Assembly: GCA_946479405.1 (NCBI GenBank)
Contig: CAMLGD010000166.1
Location: forward strand, 1-7,491
Reading direction: 5' to 3'
DNA: 7,491 nt
DNA from: an uncultured Vogesella sp.
Lineage (GTDB): Bacteria > Pseudomonadota > Gammaproteobacteria > Burkholderiales > Chromobacteriaceae
The translations under genes were made by a program, and so were the position numbers. The notes beneath the pieces were generated by a model, which was given only the letters and a program-made list of their open reading frames with translations, was not told the DNA's origin and searched no databases. Positions 1-5,947 of the stretch are shown here, in pieces; within the stretch, counting starts at the first letter, position 1; every line of letters begins with the position of its first letter.

Positions 1-623
1 TTGGTACCGAAGATCTTGTCGCCGGCATCACCCAGACCCGGGATGATGTAGCCGTGCTCGTTGAGGTGGCTGTCCAGCGAGGCGGCCACGATCTGCACGT
101 CCGGGTGCGCGTCATTGACCGCTTTCACCCCTTCCGGCGCAGCGACCATCACCACCGCCTTGATGTGCTTGCAGCCGTTGCGCTTGAGCAGGTCGATGGT
201 GGCGATCAGCGAGCCGCCGGTAGCCAGCATCGGATCGATGATCATGGCGATGCGCTCGTCCAGGTTGCCGACGAATTTCTCGAAGTAGGACACCGGCTCC
301 AGCGTTTCTTCGTTGCGCGCCAGACCCACCACGCTGATCTTGGCCGACGGCACCAGATCGAGCACGCCGTCCAGCATGCCGATGCCGGCGCGCAGGATCG
401 GCACCACGGTGACTTTCTTGCCCTTGATCTGCTGCACGTCGATCGGGCCACACCAGCCTTCGATGGTCACCGGCTCCAGTTCAAAATCACGGGTAGCCTC
501 ATAGGCCAGCAGGCGCGCCAGCTCCTGGGTCAGCAGGCGGAATTTCATGGTGCTGATATCGCCCTCGCGCAGCAGGCCGAGTTTGTGCTGCACCAGCGGA
601 TGGTTGACGACGGTAATATTCAT
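1..623 (-). CDS. upp: Uracil phosphoribosyltransferase, 3' end cut by window edge
   Basis: Cytoplasmic pyrimidine-salvage enzyme that joins uracil and PRPP to make UMP and pyrophosphate. It starts at the ATG complementary to 621-623 and reads 207 codons to the window edge. The last visible residues are DKIFGT, and family members normally end GTK, so only about one codon and the stop are missing. The PRPP-binding loop [10 protein letters not shown] is at residues 129-138. The C-terminal uracil-binding segment, starting [12 protein letters not shown], is at 191-202. The N-terminus ([19 protein letters not shown]) is typical of the family, which supports the start. The Shine-Dalgarno is poor: only a GGA about 7 nt before the ATG, inside GGACCTGCC. 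The gene follows grxD on the same strand but is separated from it by a strong terminator and a structured leader, so it probably has its own promoter. I could not place that promoter with confidence. Confidence 0.97.
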   Translation of the reverse strand, partial: MNITVVNHPLVQHKLGLLREGDISTMKFRLLTQELARLLAYEATRDFELEPVTIEGWCGPIDVQQIKGKKVTVVPILRAGIGMLDGVLDLVPSAKISVVGLARNEETLEPVSYFEKFVGNLDERIAMIIDPMLATGGSLIATIDLLKRNGCKHIKAVVMVAAPEGVKAVNDAHPDVQIVAASLDSHLNEHGYIIPGLGDAGDKIFGT

Positions 624-646
624 GGCAGGTCCAAATCTTGCGACAG

Positions 647-678
647 GCGGCCGTCCCTGCAGGAGTCAAGACAGCCAC
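647..678 (-). promoter_or_regulatory. Second hairpin in the upp leader, next to the ribosome-binding region
   Basis: On the minus strand GTGGCTGTC (670-678) can pair with GACGGCCGC (647-655) over 9 bp, two of them G-U. The 14-nt loop contains the palindrome CCTGCAGG (656-663). The stem ends 23 nt before the upp start codon. With the hairpin at 696-717 it makes the leader highly structured. A role in upp translation is possible but unproven, since GC-rich leaders form such stems by chance. Confidence 0.35.
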
Positions 679-695
679 GCTCTGGATACGGAAAA

Positions 696-717
696 CCGGC
701 AGGAATGAACCTGCCGG
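696..717 (-). promoter_or_regulatory. Hairpin in the upp leader, attenuator-like
   Basis: A perfect inverted repeat, CCGGCAGG-N6-CCTGCCGG, extends to 9 bp with the flanking A-T pair at 695/718. Read on the minus strand it is followed by a short T run (GGTTTTCC), so it resembles a weak intrinsic terminator about 72 nt upstream of the upp start. It lies between the grxD terminator and upp, so it is not needed to end grxD. The 5' side of the stem plus the first loop bases (GGCAGGTTC) is also complementary to the nine bases just before the upp ATG. The structure is seen directly; the regulatory role is inference. Confidence 0.5.
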
Positions 718-823
718 TACTGGATTTGGGGCGGCATTTTACAGGCAAACGCTTGTTAGTGCGCTGCGGGATTGCCCCCGTTTATCGTGATAGCCGATTT
801 TGTGGCCATCGCTTGCCTGCCAT

Positions 824-857
824 CAAACAAAAACAGCCCGCACAGGGCGGGCCGTTT
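824..857 (-). terminator. Rho-independent terminator of grxD
   Basis: On the minus strand, about 20 nt past the grxD stop, GCCCGC and GCGGGC (847-852 / 836-841) form a 6-bp GC stem around a 5-nt loop. An A-C mismatch and four more pairs (CAAA/TTTG) extend it outward. The minus strand continues as TTTTTGTTT. A GC stem, a short loop and a T tract just after the stop codon make a classical intrinsic terminator, separating grxD from upp. Confidence 0.88.
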
Positions 858-875
858 CATGACGGAAGCCGGTTA

Positions 876-1193
876 TCAGGCCGCCAGATCTTTCAGCAGC
901 TCCTGCAGTTCGCCAGCCTGGTACATCTCGTACATGATGTCCGAGCCGCCAACAAACTCGCCCTTCACGTACAGCTGCGGAATGGTCGGCCAGTTGGAGA
1001 ATTCCTTGATGCCCTGGCGCACGTCGGCGTCAGCCAGCACGTCAACGGTCACGAAGTCGTTCACGCCACAGGCTTTCAGGATCTGCACGGCGCGCGAGGA
1101 GAAACCGCACTGCGGGAAAGTGGCGGAACCTTTCATGAACAACACTACCGGGTTGCTGCTAACGGTCTGCTGGATGGTGTCTTGAACGGACAT
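876..1193 (-). CDS. grxD: Monothiol glutaredoxin, Grx4/GrxD type
   Basis: This 105-residue protein is a single glutaredoxin domain of usual length for bacterial CGFS glutaredoxins. These proteins bind a [2Fe-2S] cluster with glutathione as a bridged dimer, often partner BolA proteins, and move Fe-S clusters in the cytoplasm. The monothiol site CGFS is at residues 29-32, preceded by K21 of the MKGS segment that contacts glutathione. The cis-proline segment WPTIPQLY is at 68-75 and the GGSDI glutathione-binding motif at 82-86. Only C29 sits in the active-site position; C42 is the other common cysteine. The start is supported by a good Shine-Dalgarno (AAAGGAAAA) just before the ATG. The gene follows the methyltransferase by 82 nt with no terminator that I can see between them, and has a candidate promoter of its own overlapping the upstream stop codon. 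An intrinsic terminator follows the gene. Confidence 0.96.
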   Translation of the reverse strand: MSVQDTIQQTVSSNPVVLFMKGSATFPQCGFSSRAVQILKACGVNDFVTVDVLADADVRQGIKEFSNWPTIPQLYVKGEFVGGSDIMYEMYQAGELQELLKDLAA

Positions 1194-1249
1194 GATTTTC
1201 CTTTGCTTCGGTCTGGCGCCGGGGCATTACCCGACTAATTCAATAAGTT

Positions 1250-1279
1250 ATTTTAGGCCCGCTTGCCCTGTTGGCTCAA
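1250..1279 (-). promoter_or_regulatory. Candidate sigma-70 promoter of grxD
   Basis: Minus-strand TTGAGC (1274-1279) and TAAAAT (1250-1255) are separated by 18 nt. They match the -35 and -10 consensus at 4/6 and 5/6 positions. The -35 overlaps the stop codon of the upstream methyltransferase gene, and the -10 is 56 nt before the grxD start. It rests on consensus matching alone. Confidence 0.45.
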
Positions 1280-2529
1280 GCCTTGCGTTGCAGCACCGCG
1301 GCAAAAAAGCCATCGCTGTTATGCAGGTGCGGGCGCAGCATCAGGTAGTCGCCGGTATCCAGCGCGATCTTCTGCTCGGCCAGCAGCGCGTTGGCCGGCA
1401 GCAGGCTGAAATCCGGGTTGGCCGCCAGGAAGGCCTCGACGATGGCCTGGTTTTCCGACGGCAGCAGGCTGCAGGTGGCGTACACCAGGCGGCCGCCGGC
1501 ACGCACCAGACGCGCGGCGGAGGCCAGGATGGCAGTCTGCTTCACGTTCAACTCGGCCACGCTTTCCGGACTCTGGCGGTATTTCAGGTCCGGGTTGCGG
1601 CGCAGGGTACCCAGGCCGGAGCACGGCGCATCCACCAGCACGCGGTCGGCCTTGCCGGCCAGACGCTTCACCTTGGTGTCGTTCTCGTGCGCAATCAGCG
1701 TGCTGTTCACGTTGGACAGGCCGGAGCGCGCCAGACGCGGTTTGAGGTTAGCCAGGCGTTTTTCCGATACGTCAAAGGCGTACAGGCGGCCGGTGGAGGC
1801 CATCTGCGCCCCCAGCAGCAGCGTCTTGCCGCCGGCACCGGCGCAGAAATCCACCACCATTTCGCCACGGCGTGCGCCGGTCAGCAGGCCCAGCAGCTGG
1901 CTGCCTTCATCCTGCACTTCGATAGCCCCTTGCACGAACAGCGGGTGCTTGGCCAGTGCCGGCTTGCCTTTCAGGCGGATACCCAGCGGCGAGTACGGCG
2001 TCGGCTCGCACTCGATGCCGGAGTCACGCAGGTACACCAGTGCATCATCACGGCGCATTTTCAGGCTGTTGACGCGCAGGTCCAGCGGCGCGGCGCTGGC
2101 CAGACCCTTGCCCAGTGCCACCACGTCGCCCTCGTCCTGCTCGGCCAGCATGCCGATCACCCAGCCCGGCAGGCCGGAGCGCACGTTCAGGTCGGCCGGC
2201 AGTTCGGCACCCTTGATGCTGGCCAGCCATTCGTTTTCGCCTTCCTTGGTTACCGCTTCCAACTCGCGCAGGTTGGAGCCACCGATACGCACCAGCGTGG
2301 CCAGTGCCAGGCGGCGGGTATTGATACGCGGCGCGCACAGATGGCGCAGCAGTTCCAGATGGCGCAGGCAGGCAAAGGCGGTTTCGGCGATCAGATGGCG
2401 ATCGCTGGCACCCAGCTTGCTGTGCTCGCGGAAAAAAGCAGTCAGCACGGCATCGGCCGGGCGATCGAAGCGCAGCATGTTGTGCAGCACTTTATCCAGC
2501 TGCTCGAATTGTCTAGCGTTTACTTTCAT
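1276..2529 (-). CDS. RsmB/NOP-family 16S rRNA cytosine-C5 methyltransferase
   Basis: This 417-residue SAM-dependent enzyme is predicted to place a 5-methyl group on a cytosine of rRNA; the RsmB prototype acts on C967 of 16S rRNA. Residues 1-140 form a helical N-terminal part compatible with the NusB-like domain of RsmB. The catalytic domain has the SAM motif VDFCAGAGGKT (226-236), an acidic ribose-contact segment AFDVS (251-255), motif IV DAPCSG with C303, and motif VI ATCS with the presumed nucleophile C353. The C-terminus has HNSDGFFAAVLQR (403-415), usual for the family. Length is close to E. coli RsmB (429). The location is not the fmt/def context of canonical rsmB, so this may be the second RsmB-like paralogue common in betaproteobacteria, and I leave the symbol blank. 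The ATG start lies 17 nt inside the end of the DUF3108 gene, suggesting coupled translation; the ribosome-binding site is weak (AAGAAAG). Confidence 0.9.
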   Translation of the reverse strand: MKVNARQFEQLDKVLHNMLRFDRPADAVLTAFFREHSKLGASDRHLIAETAFACLRHLELLRHLCAPRINTRRLALATLVRIGGSNLRELEAVTKEGENEWLASIKGAELPADLNVRSGLPGWVIGMLAEQDEGDVVALGKGLASAAPLDLRVNSLKMRRDDALVYLRDSGIECEPTPYSPLGIRLKGKPALAKHPLFVQGAIEVQDEGSQLLGLLTGARRGEMVVDFCAGAGGKTLLLGAQMASTGRLYAFDVSEKRLANLKPRLARSGLSNVNSTLIAHENDTKVKRLAGKADRVLVDAPCSGLGTLRRNPDLKYRQSPESVAELNVKQTAILASAARLVRAGGRLVYATCSLLPSENQAIVEAFLAANPDFSLLPANALLAEQKIALDTGDYLMLRPHLHNSDGFFAAVLQRKA

Positions 2530-3646
2530 TGTTGTTCAGCTTTCTTGGCGGTTTTTTCCATATGGTCTTGCCCGCCAGGTCGATCAGATTGCCCCGCATT
2601 TCGAAACGCGCGTCCTTAGTGACGCGCAGCACGCGGATCGGAAGATTAGCGAAATCCGGCGCCAGCCAGAATTCATACATCTCGTCAGGTTGTTTCACCC
2701 GCACCACCACGGCGCGGATATTGCCATCGCCGGTGTCGAAGTCGGTTTCGCCATCCGGCTTCAGCAGCATGTGGTACACCTTCTTGCCGTTGGTGATCTG
2801 GATCGGCGCGTCGCCCATATTGTCGCCGCGCAGCGCCAGCTGCACCCCCAGCCCCAGCCAGTCCTGAGCGCCCGCTGTCAGCGGCTCGCTCTTGTCGGCA
2901 TTGCGGTCGCCGTAGCTGAGCACGCCGCTGCCCCAGTCGAAGTAGGCGCGCTCACGCAGCTCGCCGTTGCGGGTACCTTCGAAGCGCTCCGGCTTCAGTC
3001 CCTGCTTGCCCACCGTACCGGTGGTTTCATAGTGCGATTTTGGGCCGATTGCCGGTTGGATATCGGTCACCAGGGTGTAACGGTTGCCGTCACGCTGCCA
3101 TGCCAGCTCGGCACGGCCGAGCAGAAGACCAGAAGCCAGCAGGTCATACTGCACACGCGCATCAAGCGGGAAATGGCGAATCGGCTTGTCCGGCTTCACC
3201 GTCTCCGCCTCCGCCGCGGACGTGGCCGCCACCGGCGCGCTGGCCGGCGCTGCCGCCACGCTGGCACTGGCCATGTGGTGCGGTGCTTGAGCCAGCGCGG
3301 CCGATGCCAACAGATTGGCCGTCAACGGCGCAGAGGCAACTGGCTGTCTGTGCCGCGCGACCGGTCGGAGCTTCTTCTTGCGCTCAGCCAGCGGCTGTGA
3401 GGCATCGTGATGGCGCCCGCCCGCCGGGCCGGTGGCCAGCAGCGCCGTTTCCAGCGCCGGTGCCGATGCTTCCTCCAGCTGCATGCTGTCCAGCCGCACG
3501 CTGAGCTTGCGCAGCGTGGGGTCTTCCGGCATGTCGATGGCGTCAAACGACAGCAGACCACCGCCCAACGTCAACACATGCAGCAGCAGGGAAAGCAGGA
3601 AGGCCAGCAGCATCAGGCGTCTGGCTGTCGGGCGCGGCAGTTTCAA
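2513..3646 (-). CDS. DUF3108 protein, membrane-anchored, TonB-like layout, TTG start
   Basis: This is a 377-residue protein of unknown biochemical function. A basic N-terminus (KLPRPTARR) precedes one hydrophobic segment at about residues 11-33, predicted to anchor it in the inner membrane with the rest in the periplasm. Residues 60-157 are low-complexity, rich in Ala, Pro and Ser with basic patches (ERKKKLRP at 88-95), like a linker. Residues 158-360 form the DUF3108 domain, recognised from FPLDARVQYDLLASGLLLGRAEL near its start, the central YFDWGSGVLSY and the late segment EFWLAPDFANLPIRV. The start complementary to 3644-3646 is TTG and overlaps the purN stop as TTGA. It retains the positive residues expected before the anchor. 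The ATG at 3611-3613 is an alternative that would remove 11 residues. No Shine-Dalgarno precedes either start, consistent with coupling to purN. The end overlaps the methyltransferase gene by 17 nt. Confidence 0.85.
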   Translation of the reverse strand: MKLPRPTARRLMLLAFLLSLLLHVLTLGGGLLSFDAIDMPEDPTLRKLSVRLDSMQLEEASAPALETALLATGPAGGRHHDASQPLAERKKKLRPVARHRQPVASAPLTANLLASAALAQAPHHMASASVAAAPASAPVAATSAAEAETVKPDKPIRHFPLDARVQYDLLASGLLLGRAELAWQRDGNRYTLVTDIQPAIGPKSHYETTGTVGKQGLKPERFEGTRNGELRERAYFDWGSGVLSYGDRNADKSEPLTAGAQDWLGLGVQLALRGDNMGDAPIQITNGKKVYHMLLKPDGETDFDTGDGNIRAVVVRVKQPDEMYEFWLAPDFANLPIRVLRVTKDARFEMRGNLIDLAGKTIWKKPPRKLNNNESKR

Positions 3647-4281
3647 TGCGGGGCCGGCACCAGCAGGCTAAGGTTGGCCGCAGCCGCCGTCACGCCGGCA
3701 ACACGGCCGGCGCTGATGGTCAGTTCGCCGGCCACGAAGCGGCGCACCGCGTCCGGGTACAGCTTGTGCTCCTGCTGCAGCACGCGGCCAGCCAGCGTGG
3801 CCTCGGTGTCGTCATCCAGCACCGGCACCACCGCCTGCGCCACGATCGGACCATGGTCCAGCTCGGCGGTAACGAAGTGCACGCTACAGCCGGCCACCTT
3901 GCAGCCCATGTCGATGGCGCGCTGGTGAGTATGCAGCCCCGGGAAAGCAGGCAGCAGCGACGGATGGATGTTCAGCATGCGGCCTTCGTAGCGCGCAGTG
4001 AATGCCGGCGTGAGAATGCGCATGAAACCAGCCAGCACCACCAGGTCGGGGTTGAAGGCGTCGATTTCGGCGGCCAGCTGCGCGTCGAATGCGTCGCGGC
4101 TGGCGAATTTTTTGTGATCCAGACCCACGGTGGCGATGCCGCGCTCGGCCGCCCAGGCCAGGCCGGCAGCATCCGGGCGGTTGGCGATCACCGCGGCGAT
4201 GTTGGCGCCGGCAATGCCCGCGTCGACAATGGCCTGCATATTGGAGCCGCGGCCGGAAATCAGGATGACGATGTTTTTCAT
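3643..4281 (-). CDS. purN: Phosphoribosylglycinamide formyltransferase (GAR transformylase)
   Basis: Cytoplasmic enzyme of de novo purine synthesis that transfers a formyl group from 10-formyltetrahydrofolate to GAR, giving FGAR. The 212-residue length equals the E. coli enzyme. The phosphate-binding loop SGRGSNMQ is at residues 9-16. The folate/active-site region has N104 and H106 in NIHPSLLPAFPGLHTHQ, and D142 lies in ELDHGP; these match the Asn-His-Asp catalytic set of PurN. I chose the ATG complementary to 4279-4281 because MKNIVILISGRGSN is the family N-terminus. An upstream GTG (4351-4353) would add 24 residues unlike the family. No strong Shine-Dalgarno is visible. The 134-nt gap after purM holds a probable purM terminator and a small stem (GCAAC-CGG-GTTGC, 4326-4338), so purN may depend partly on readthrough or on a promoter I could not identify. 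Its stop overlaps the next gene's TTG start. Confidence 0.97.
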   Translation of the reverse strand: MKNIVILISGRGSNMQAIVDAGIAGANIAAVIANRPDAAGLAWAAERGIATVGLDHKKFASRDAFDAQLAAEIDAFNPDLVVLAGFMRILTPAFTARYEGRMLNIHPSLLPAFPGLHTHQRAIDMGCKVAGCSVHFVTAELDHGPIVAQAVVPVLDDDTEATLAGRVLQQEHKLYPDAVRRFVAGELTISAGRVAGVTAAAANLSLLVPAPH

Positions 4282-4363
4282 GACGGTATGACTACGGGCG
4301 CTGCGGGCGCCGGATAACGTTGGCCGCAACCGGGTTGCAGCGGGCGGCGACACCTTCTGCCGC

Positions 4364-4399
4364 CAAATGACAAGCGCCGCCAGCAGGGCCAGCGGCGCT
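4364..4399 (-). terminator. Probable intrinsic terminator or attenuator after purM
   Basis: Sixteen nt past the purM stop, minus-strand AGCGCCGC and GCGGCGCT (4392-4399 / 4373-4380) form an 8-bp GC stem. It can extend inward by two G-U and one G-C pair, leaving a 5-nt loop. The following tract TTGTCATTT is only partly T-rich, so termination may be incomplete and let some transcripts reach purN. The stem is clear; the strength is a guess. Confidence 0.55.
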
Positions 4400-4415
4400 A
4401 TTGAACCCGTGAGGC

Positions 4416-5453
4416 TTACGCCACCTGGGTCTGGTGCTCGTCGCCGTTACGGGCGCGGATCACGCCGATGCGCGATACGGTTTCGCCCTGTTCGGTCAGG
4501 AAGGCAGCCGCAGCGTCGGCATCGGCCGCGTCCACGATTACCACCATGCCGATACCGCAGTTGAAGGTGCGATACATTTCCTGCGCATCCACATTGCCTT
4601 CGGCCTGCAGCCACTGGAACAGCTTCGGCAGTTCCCAGCTCTTGGCGTCGATCTGTGCCACGGTATTGGCCGGCAGCACGCGCGGGGTGTTTTCGGTAAT
4701 GCCACCACCAGTGATGTGCGCCATGCCCTTCACGGTAAGCGTCTGCATCAGCGCCAACAGCGGCTTCACGTAGATGCGGGTCGGGGCGATGATGGCGTCG
4801 CGCAGGGTCTTGTCGCCGTCAAAAGCGGCATCCAGCTGCGGCTGGGCGCGCTCGATGATCTTGCGCACCAGGCTGTAGCCGTTGGAATGCACACCGTTAG
4901 ATTTCAGGCCCAGCACAACGTCGCCCGGCTTGATGTCGCGGCCGGTGATGACCTTGCTCTTTTCCACCACGCCGACGGCAAAGCCGGCCAGGTCGTATTC
5001 GCCTACCGGATACATGCCGGGCATTTCGGCGGTTTCGCCGCCGATCAGTGCGCAACCGGCCTGCTCGCAACCTTCGGCAATGCCCTTGATCACGTCGGTG
5101 GCCTGGGCCACGTCCAGCTTGCCGCAGGCAAAGTAGTCGAGGAAGAACAGCGGCTCGGCACCCTGCACCAGGATGTCGTTCACGCTCATGGCCACCAGGT
5201 CGATGCCGACGGTGTCATGCTTGTTCCAGTCGAAGGCCAGCTTGAGCTTGGTGCCCACGCCGTCGGTGCCGGAAACCAGCACCGGTTCCTGGTATTTCTT
5301 GGAGATTTCCACCAGTGCGCCGAAACCGCCGAGGCCGCCGAGGACTTCCGGGCGCATGGTGCGCTTGGCAAACGGCTTGATGTTTTCGACGAGCGCGTCA
5401 CCGGCATCGATATCGACGCCGGCGTCACGGTAACTGAGGGACGTGGTGTTCAA
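4416..5453 (-). CDS. purM: Phosphoribosylformylglycinamidine cyclo-ligase (AIR synthetase), TTG start
   Basis: Cytoplasmic ATP-dependent enzyme that closes the imidazole ring, converting FGAM to AIR in purine synthesis. The 345-residue length matches E. coli PurM. Motifs in order are [15 protein letters not shown] (5-19), the ATP/Mg motif GTDGVGTKL (62-70), [18 protein letters not shown] (90-107), [13 protein letters not shown] (136-148), [16 protein letters not shown] (182-197), [16 protein letters not shown] (246-261) and FNCGIGMV (297-304). The start complementary to 5451-5453 is TTG. No ATG or GTG lies in frame in the roughly 90 open bases upstream, and the family N-terminus begins within four residues of this TTG, so TTG initiation is likely. 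A weak AAAGCGAG ribosome site lies about 7 nt before it. A candidate promoter is at 5528-5556. purN follows 134 nt downstream beyond a probable terminator. Confidence 0.96.
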   Translation of the reverse strand: MNTTSLSYRDAGVDIDAGDALVENIKPFAKRTMRPEVLGGLGGFGALVEISKKYQEPVLVSGTDGVGTKLKLAFDWNKHDTVGIDLVAMSVNDILVQGAEPLFFLDYFACGKLDVAQATDVIKGIAEGCEQAGCALIGGETAEMPGMYPVGEYDLAGFAVGVVEKSKVITGRDIKPGDVVLGLKSNGVHSNGYSLVRKIIERAQPQLDAAFDGDKTLRDAIIAPTRIYVKPLLALMQTLTVKGMAHITGGGITENTPRVLPANTVAQIDAKSWELPKLFQWLQAEGNVDAQEMYRTFNCGIGMVVIVDAADADAAAAFLTEQGETVSRIGVIRARNGDEHQTQVA

Positions 5454-5499
5454 GGTAAACTCGCTTTCTGCTAACGTAATCGCTTTGCTGCCTGGGAGT

Positions 5500-5523
5500 G
5501 CGCGGGCTCGTGGCCCGAAGCGC
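5500..5523 (-). promoter_or_regulatory. Hairpin near the predicted 5' end of purM mRNA
   Basis: GGGC (5504-5507) pairs with GCCC (5513-5516) around a 5-nt loop. The stem is extended by GCGC on each side (5500-5503 / 5520-5523), with a 3-nt bulge on one side. If the -10 at 5528-5533 is right, transcription would begin close to 5521, putting this stem at the extreme 5' end of the purM transcript, where it could affect stability. No T run follows, so it is not a terminator. Low confidence in any function. Confidence 0.25.
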
Positions 5524-5527
5524 CTGT

Positions 5528-5556
5528 ATTTTAACTGAAAACCGACCCGCAGTCAG
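5528..5556 (-). promoter_or_regulatory. Candidate sigma-70 promoter of purM
   Basis: Minus-strand CTGACT (5551-5556) and TAAAAT (5528-5533) are spaced exactly 17 nt. They match the -35 consensus at 4/6 and the -10 at 5/6. This sits in the A+T-richest part of the divergent intergenic region and gives a leader of about 65-70 nt before the purM TTG. A dyad covers the -35 box. It is prediction from consensus only. Confidence 0.5.
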
Positions 5557-5563
5557 AACTGCG
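5548..5563. promoter_or_regulatory. 16-bp perfect dyad overlapping the purM -35 box
   Basis: CGCAGT-CAGA-ACTGCG is a perfect inverted repeat with 6-bp arms and a 4-bp centre. It covers the predicted purM -35 and ends just before the cupin ribosome site (AAGGGAG, 5566-5572). It could be a regulator's operator, or a small mRNA stem if the cupin transcript begins upstream. I cannot match it to a named regulator. Confidence 0.4.
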
Positions 5564-5577
5564 TCAAGGGAGCGACC

Positions 5578-5907
5578 ATGCAGCTCAAAGACATCGCCTT
5601 CGGCACCACCGACTGGGCGGCCATCGCGGCGGAAATCCACCCGGGCGAGCAAGGCCAGGCCCGCTGGCGGACGCAGCATTTTGGCGACATCCGCGTGCGC
5701 ATGGTGGAGTACAGCGCCGGCTACCTGGCCGACCACTGGTGTCACAAGGGCCATATCCTGCTGTGCCTGGCCGGCGAGCTGCACACCGAGCTGGCCGATG
5801 GCCGCCGCTTCGTGCTGACGCCGGGCGTCAGCTACCAGGTGGCCGATGACGCCGAAGCGCACCGTTCATCCAGCCCGCTGGGCGCCTCCCTGTTCATTGT
5901 CGACTGA
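5578..5907 (+). CDS. DHCW-motif cupin-fold protein
   Basis: This small 109-residue protein is a single cupin barrel of the group NCBI names 'DHCW motif cupin fold protein', as I recall it. No reaction is established. The opening IAFGTTDWAAI is followed by WRTQHFGDIRVRMVEYSAGY (30-49), the signature ADHWCHKGHILLCLAGELHTEL (51-72), and LTPGVSYQVADDAEAHRSS (80-98). Possible metal ligands are H53, H56, H59, E67 or H69 and H95, with C55 in the signature. The exact set cannot be fixed from sequence. No signal peptide is seen, so it is likely cytoplasmic. The ATG is preceded by a strong Shine-Dalgarno, AAGGGAG, about 5 nt upstream. It is transcribed away from purM and is followed after 40 nt by the PerM-like gene, so it probably heads an operon with that gene and hda. 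Confidence 0.88.
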   Translation: MQLKDIAFGTTDWAAIAAEIHPGEQGQARWRTQHFGDIRVRMVEYSAGYLADHWCHKGHILLCLAGELHTELADGRRFVLTPGVSYQVADDAEAHRSSSPLGASLFIVD

Positions 5908-5947
5908 TTCTGCCGCCACGCGGCCAACCTTTTCCGATACCCCCACC

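Noticed and set aside
54..1238. Plus-strand open frame of 394 codons across upp and grxD
   Set aside because: It is antisense to two well-recognised genes and runs through a terminator and leader; its His/Arg/Gln-rich product resembles no family I know.
1192..3400. Very long plus-strand open frames (475 and 669 codons) opposite the methyltransferase and DUF3108 genes
   Set aside because: They lie antisense to genes with clear family motifs, have compositions rich in Arg, Ala, His and Gln typical of reverse-frame reading of GC-rich DNA, and show no recognisable domain.
4282..4353. 24-residue N-terminal extension of PurN from an upstream GTG
   Set aside because: Family PurN proteins begin at MKNIVILISGRGSN; the extension is Arg/Ser-rich, unlike any targeting signal, and overlaps a leader stem.
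4434..5474. Plus-strand open frame of 346 codons covering purM
   Set aside because: It is a mirror of purM coding in the opposite strand, without its own ribosome site or recognisable motifs.
5468..5487. PurR-box-like sequence around TTACGTTA upstream of purM
   Set aside because: Only the central ACGT and a few flanking bases agree with the E. coli PurR operator; the dyad is imperfect and a LacI-type PurR is not assured in this lineage.
5425..5862. Minus-strand open frame of 145 codons across the cupin gene and intergenic region
   Set aside because: It is antisense to the cupin, which has a strong ribosome site and family signature. It would also overlap the purM promoter and start.
5846..5947. 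34-residue N-terminal extension of the PerM-like protein
   Set aside because: It overlaps the cupin coding region in another frame and lacks family similarity; the ATG at 5948 begins just before the first membrane segment.
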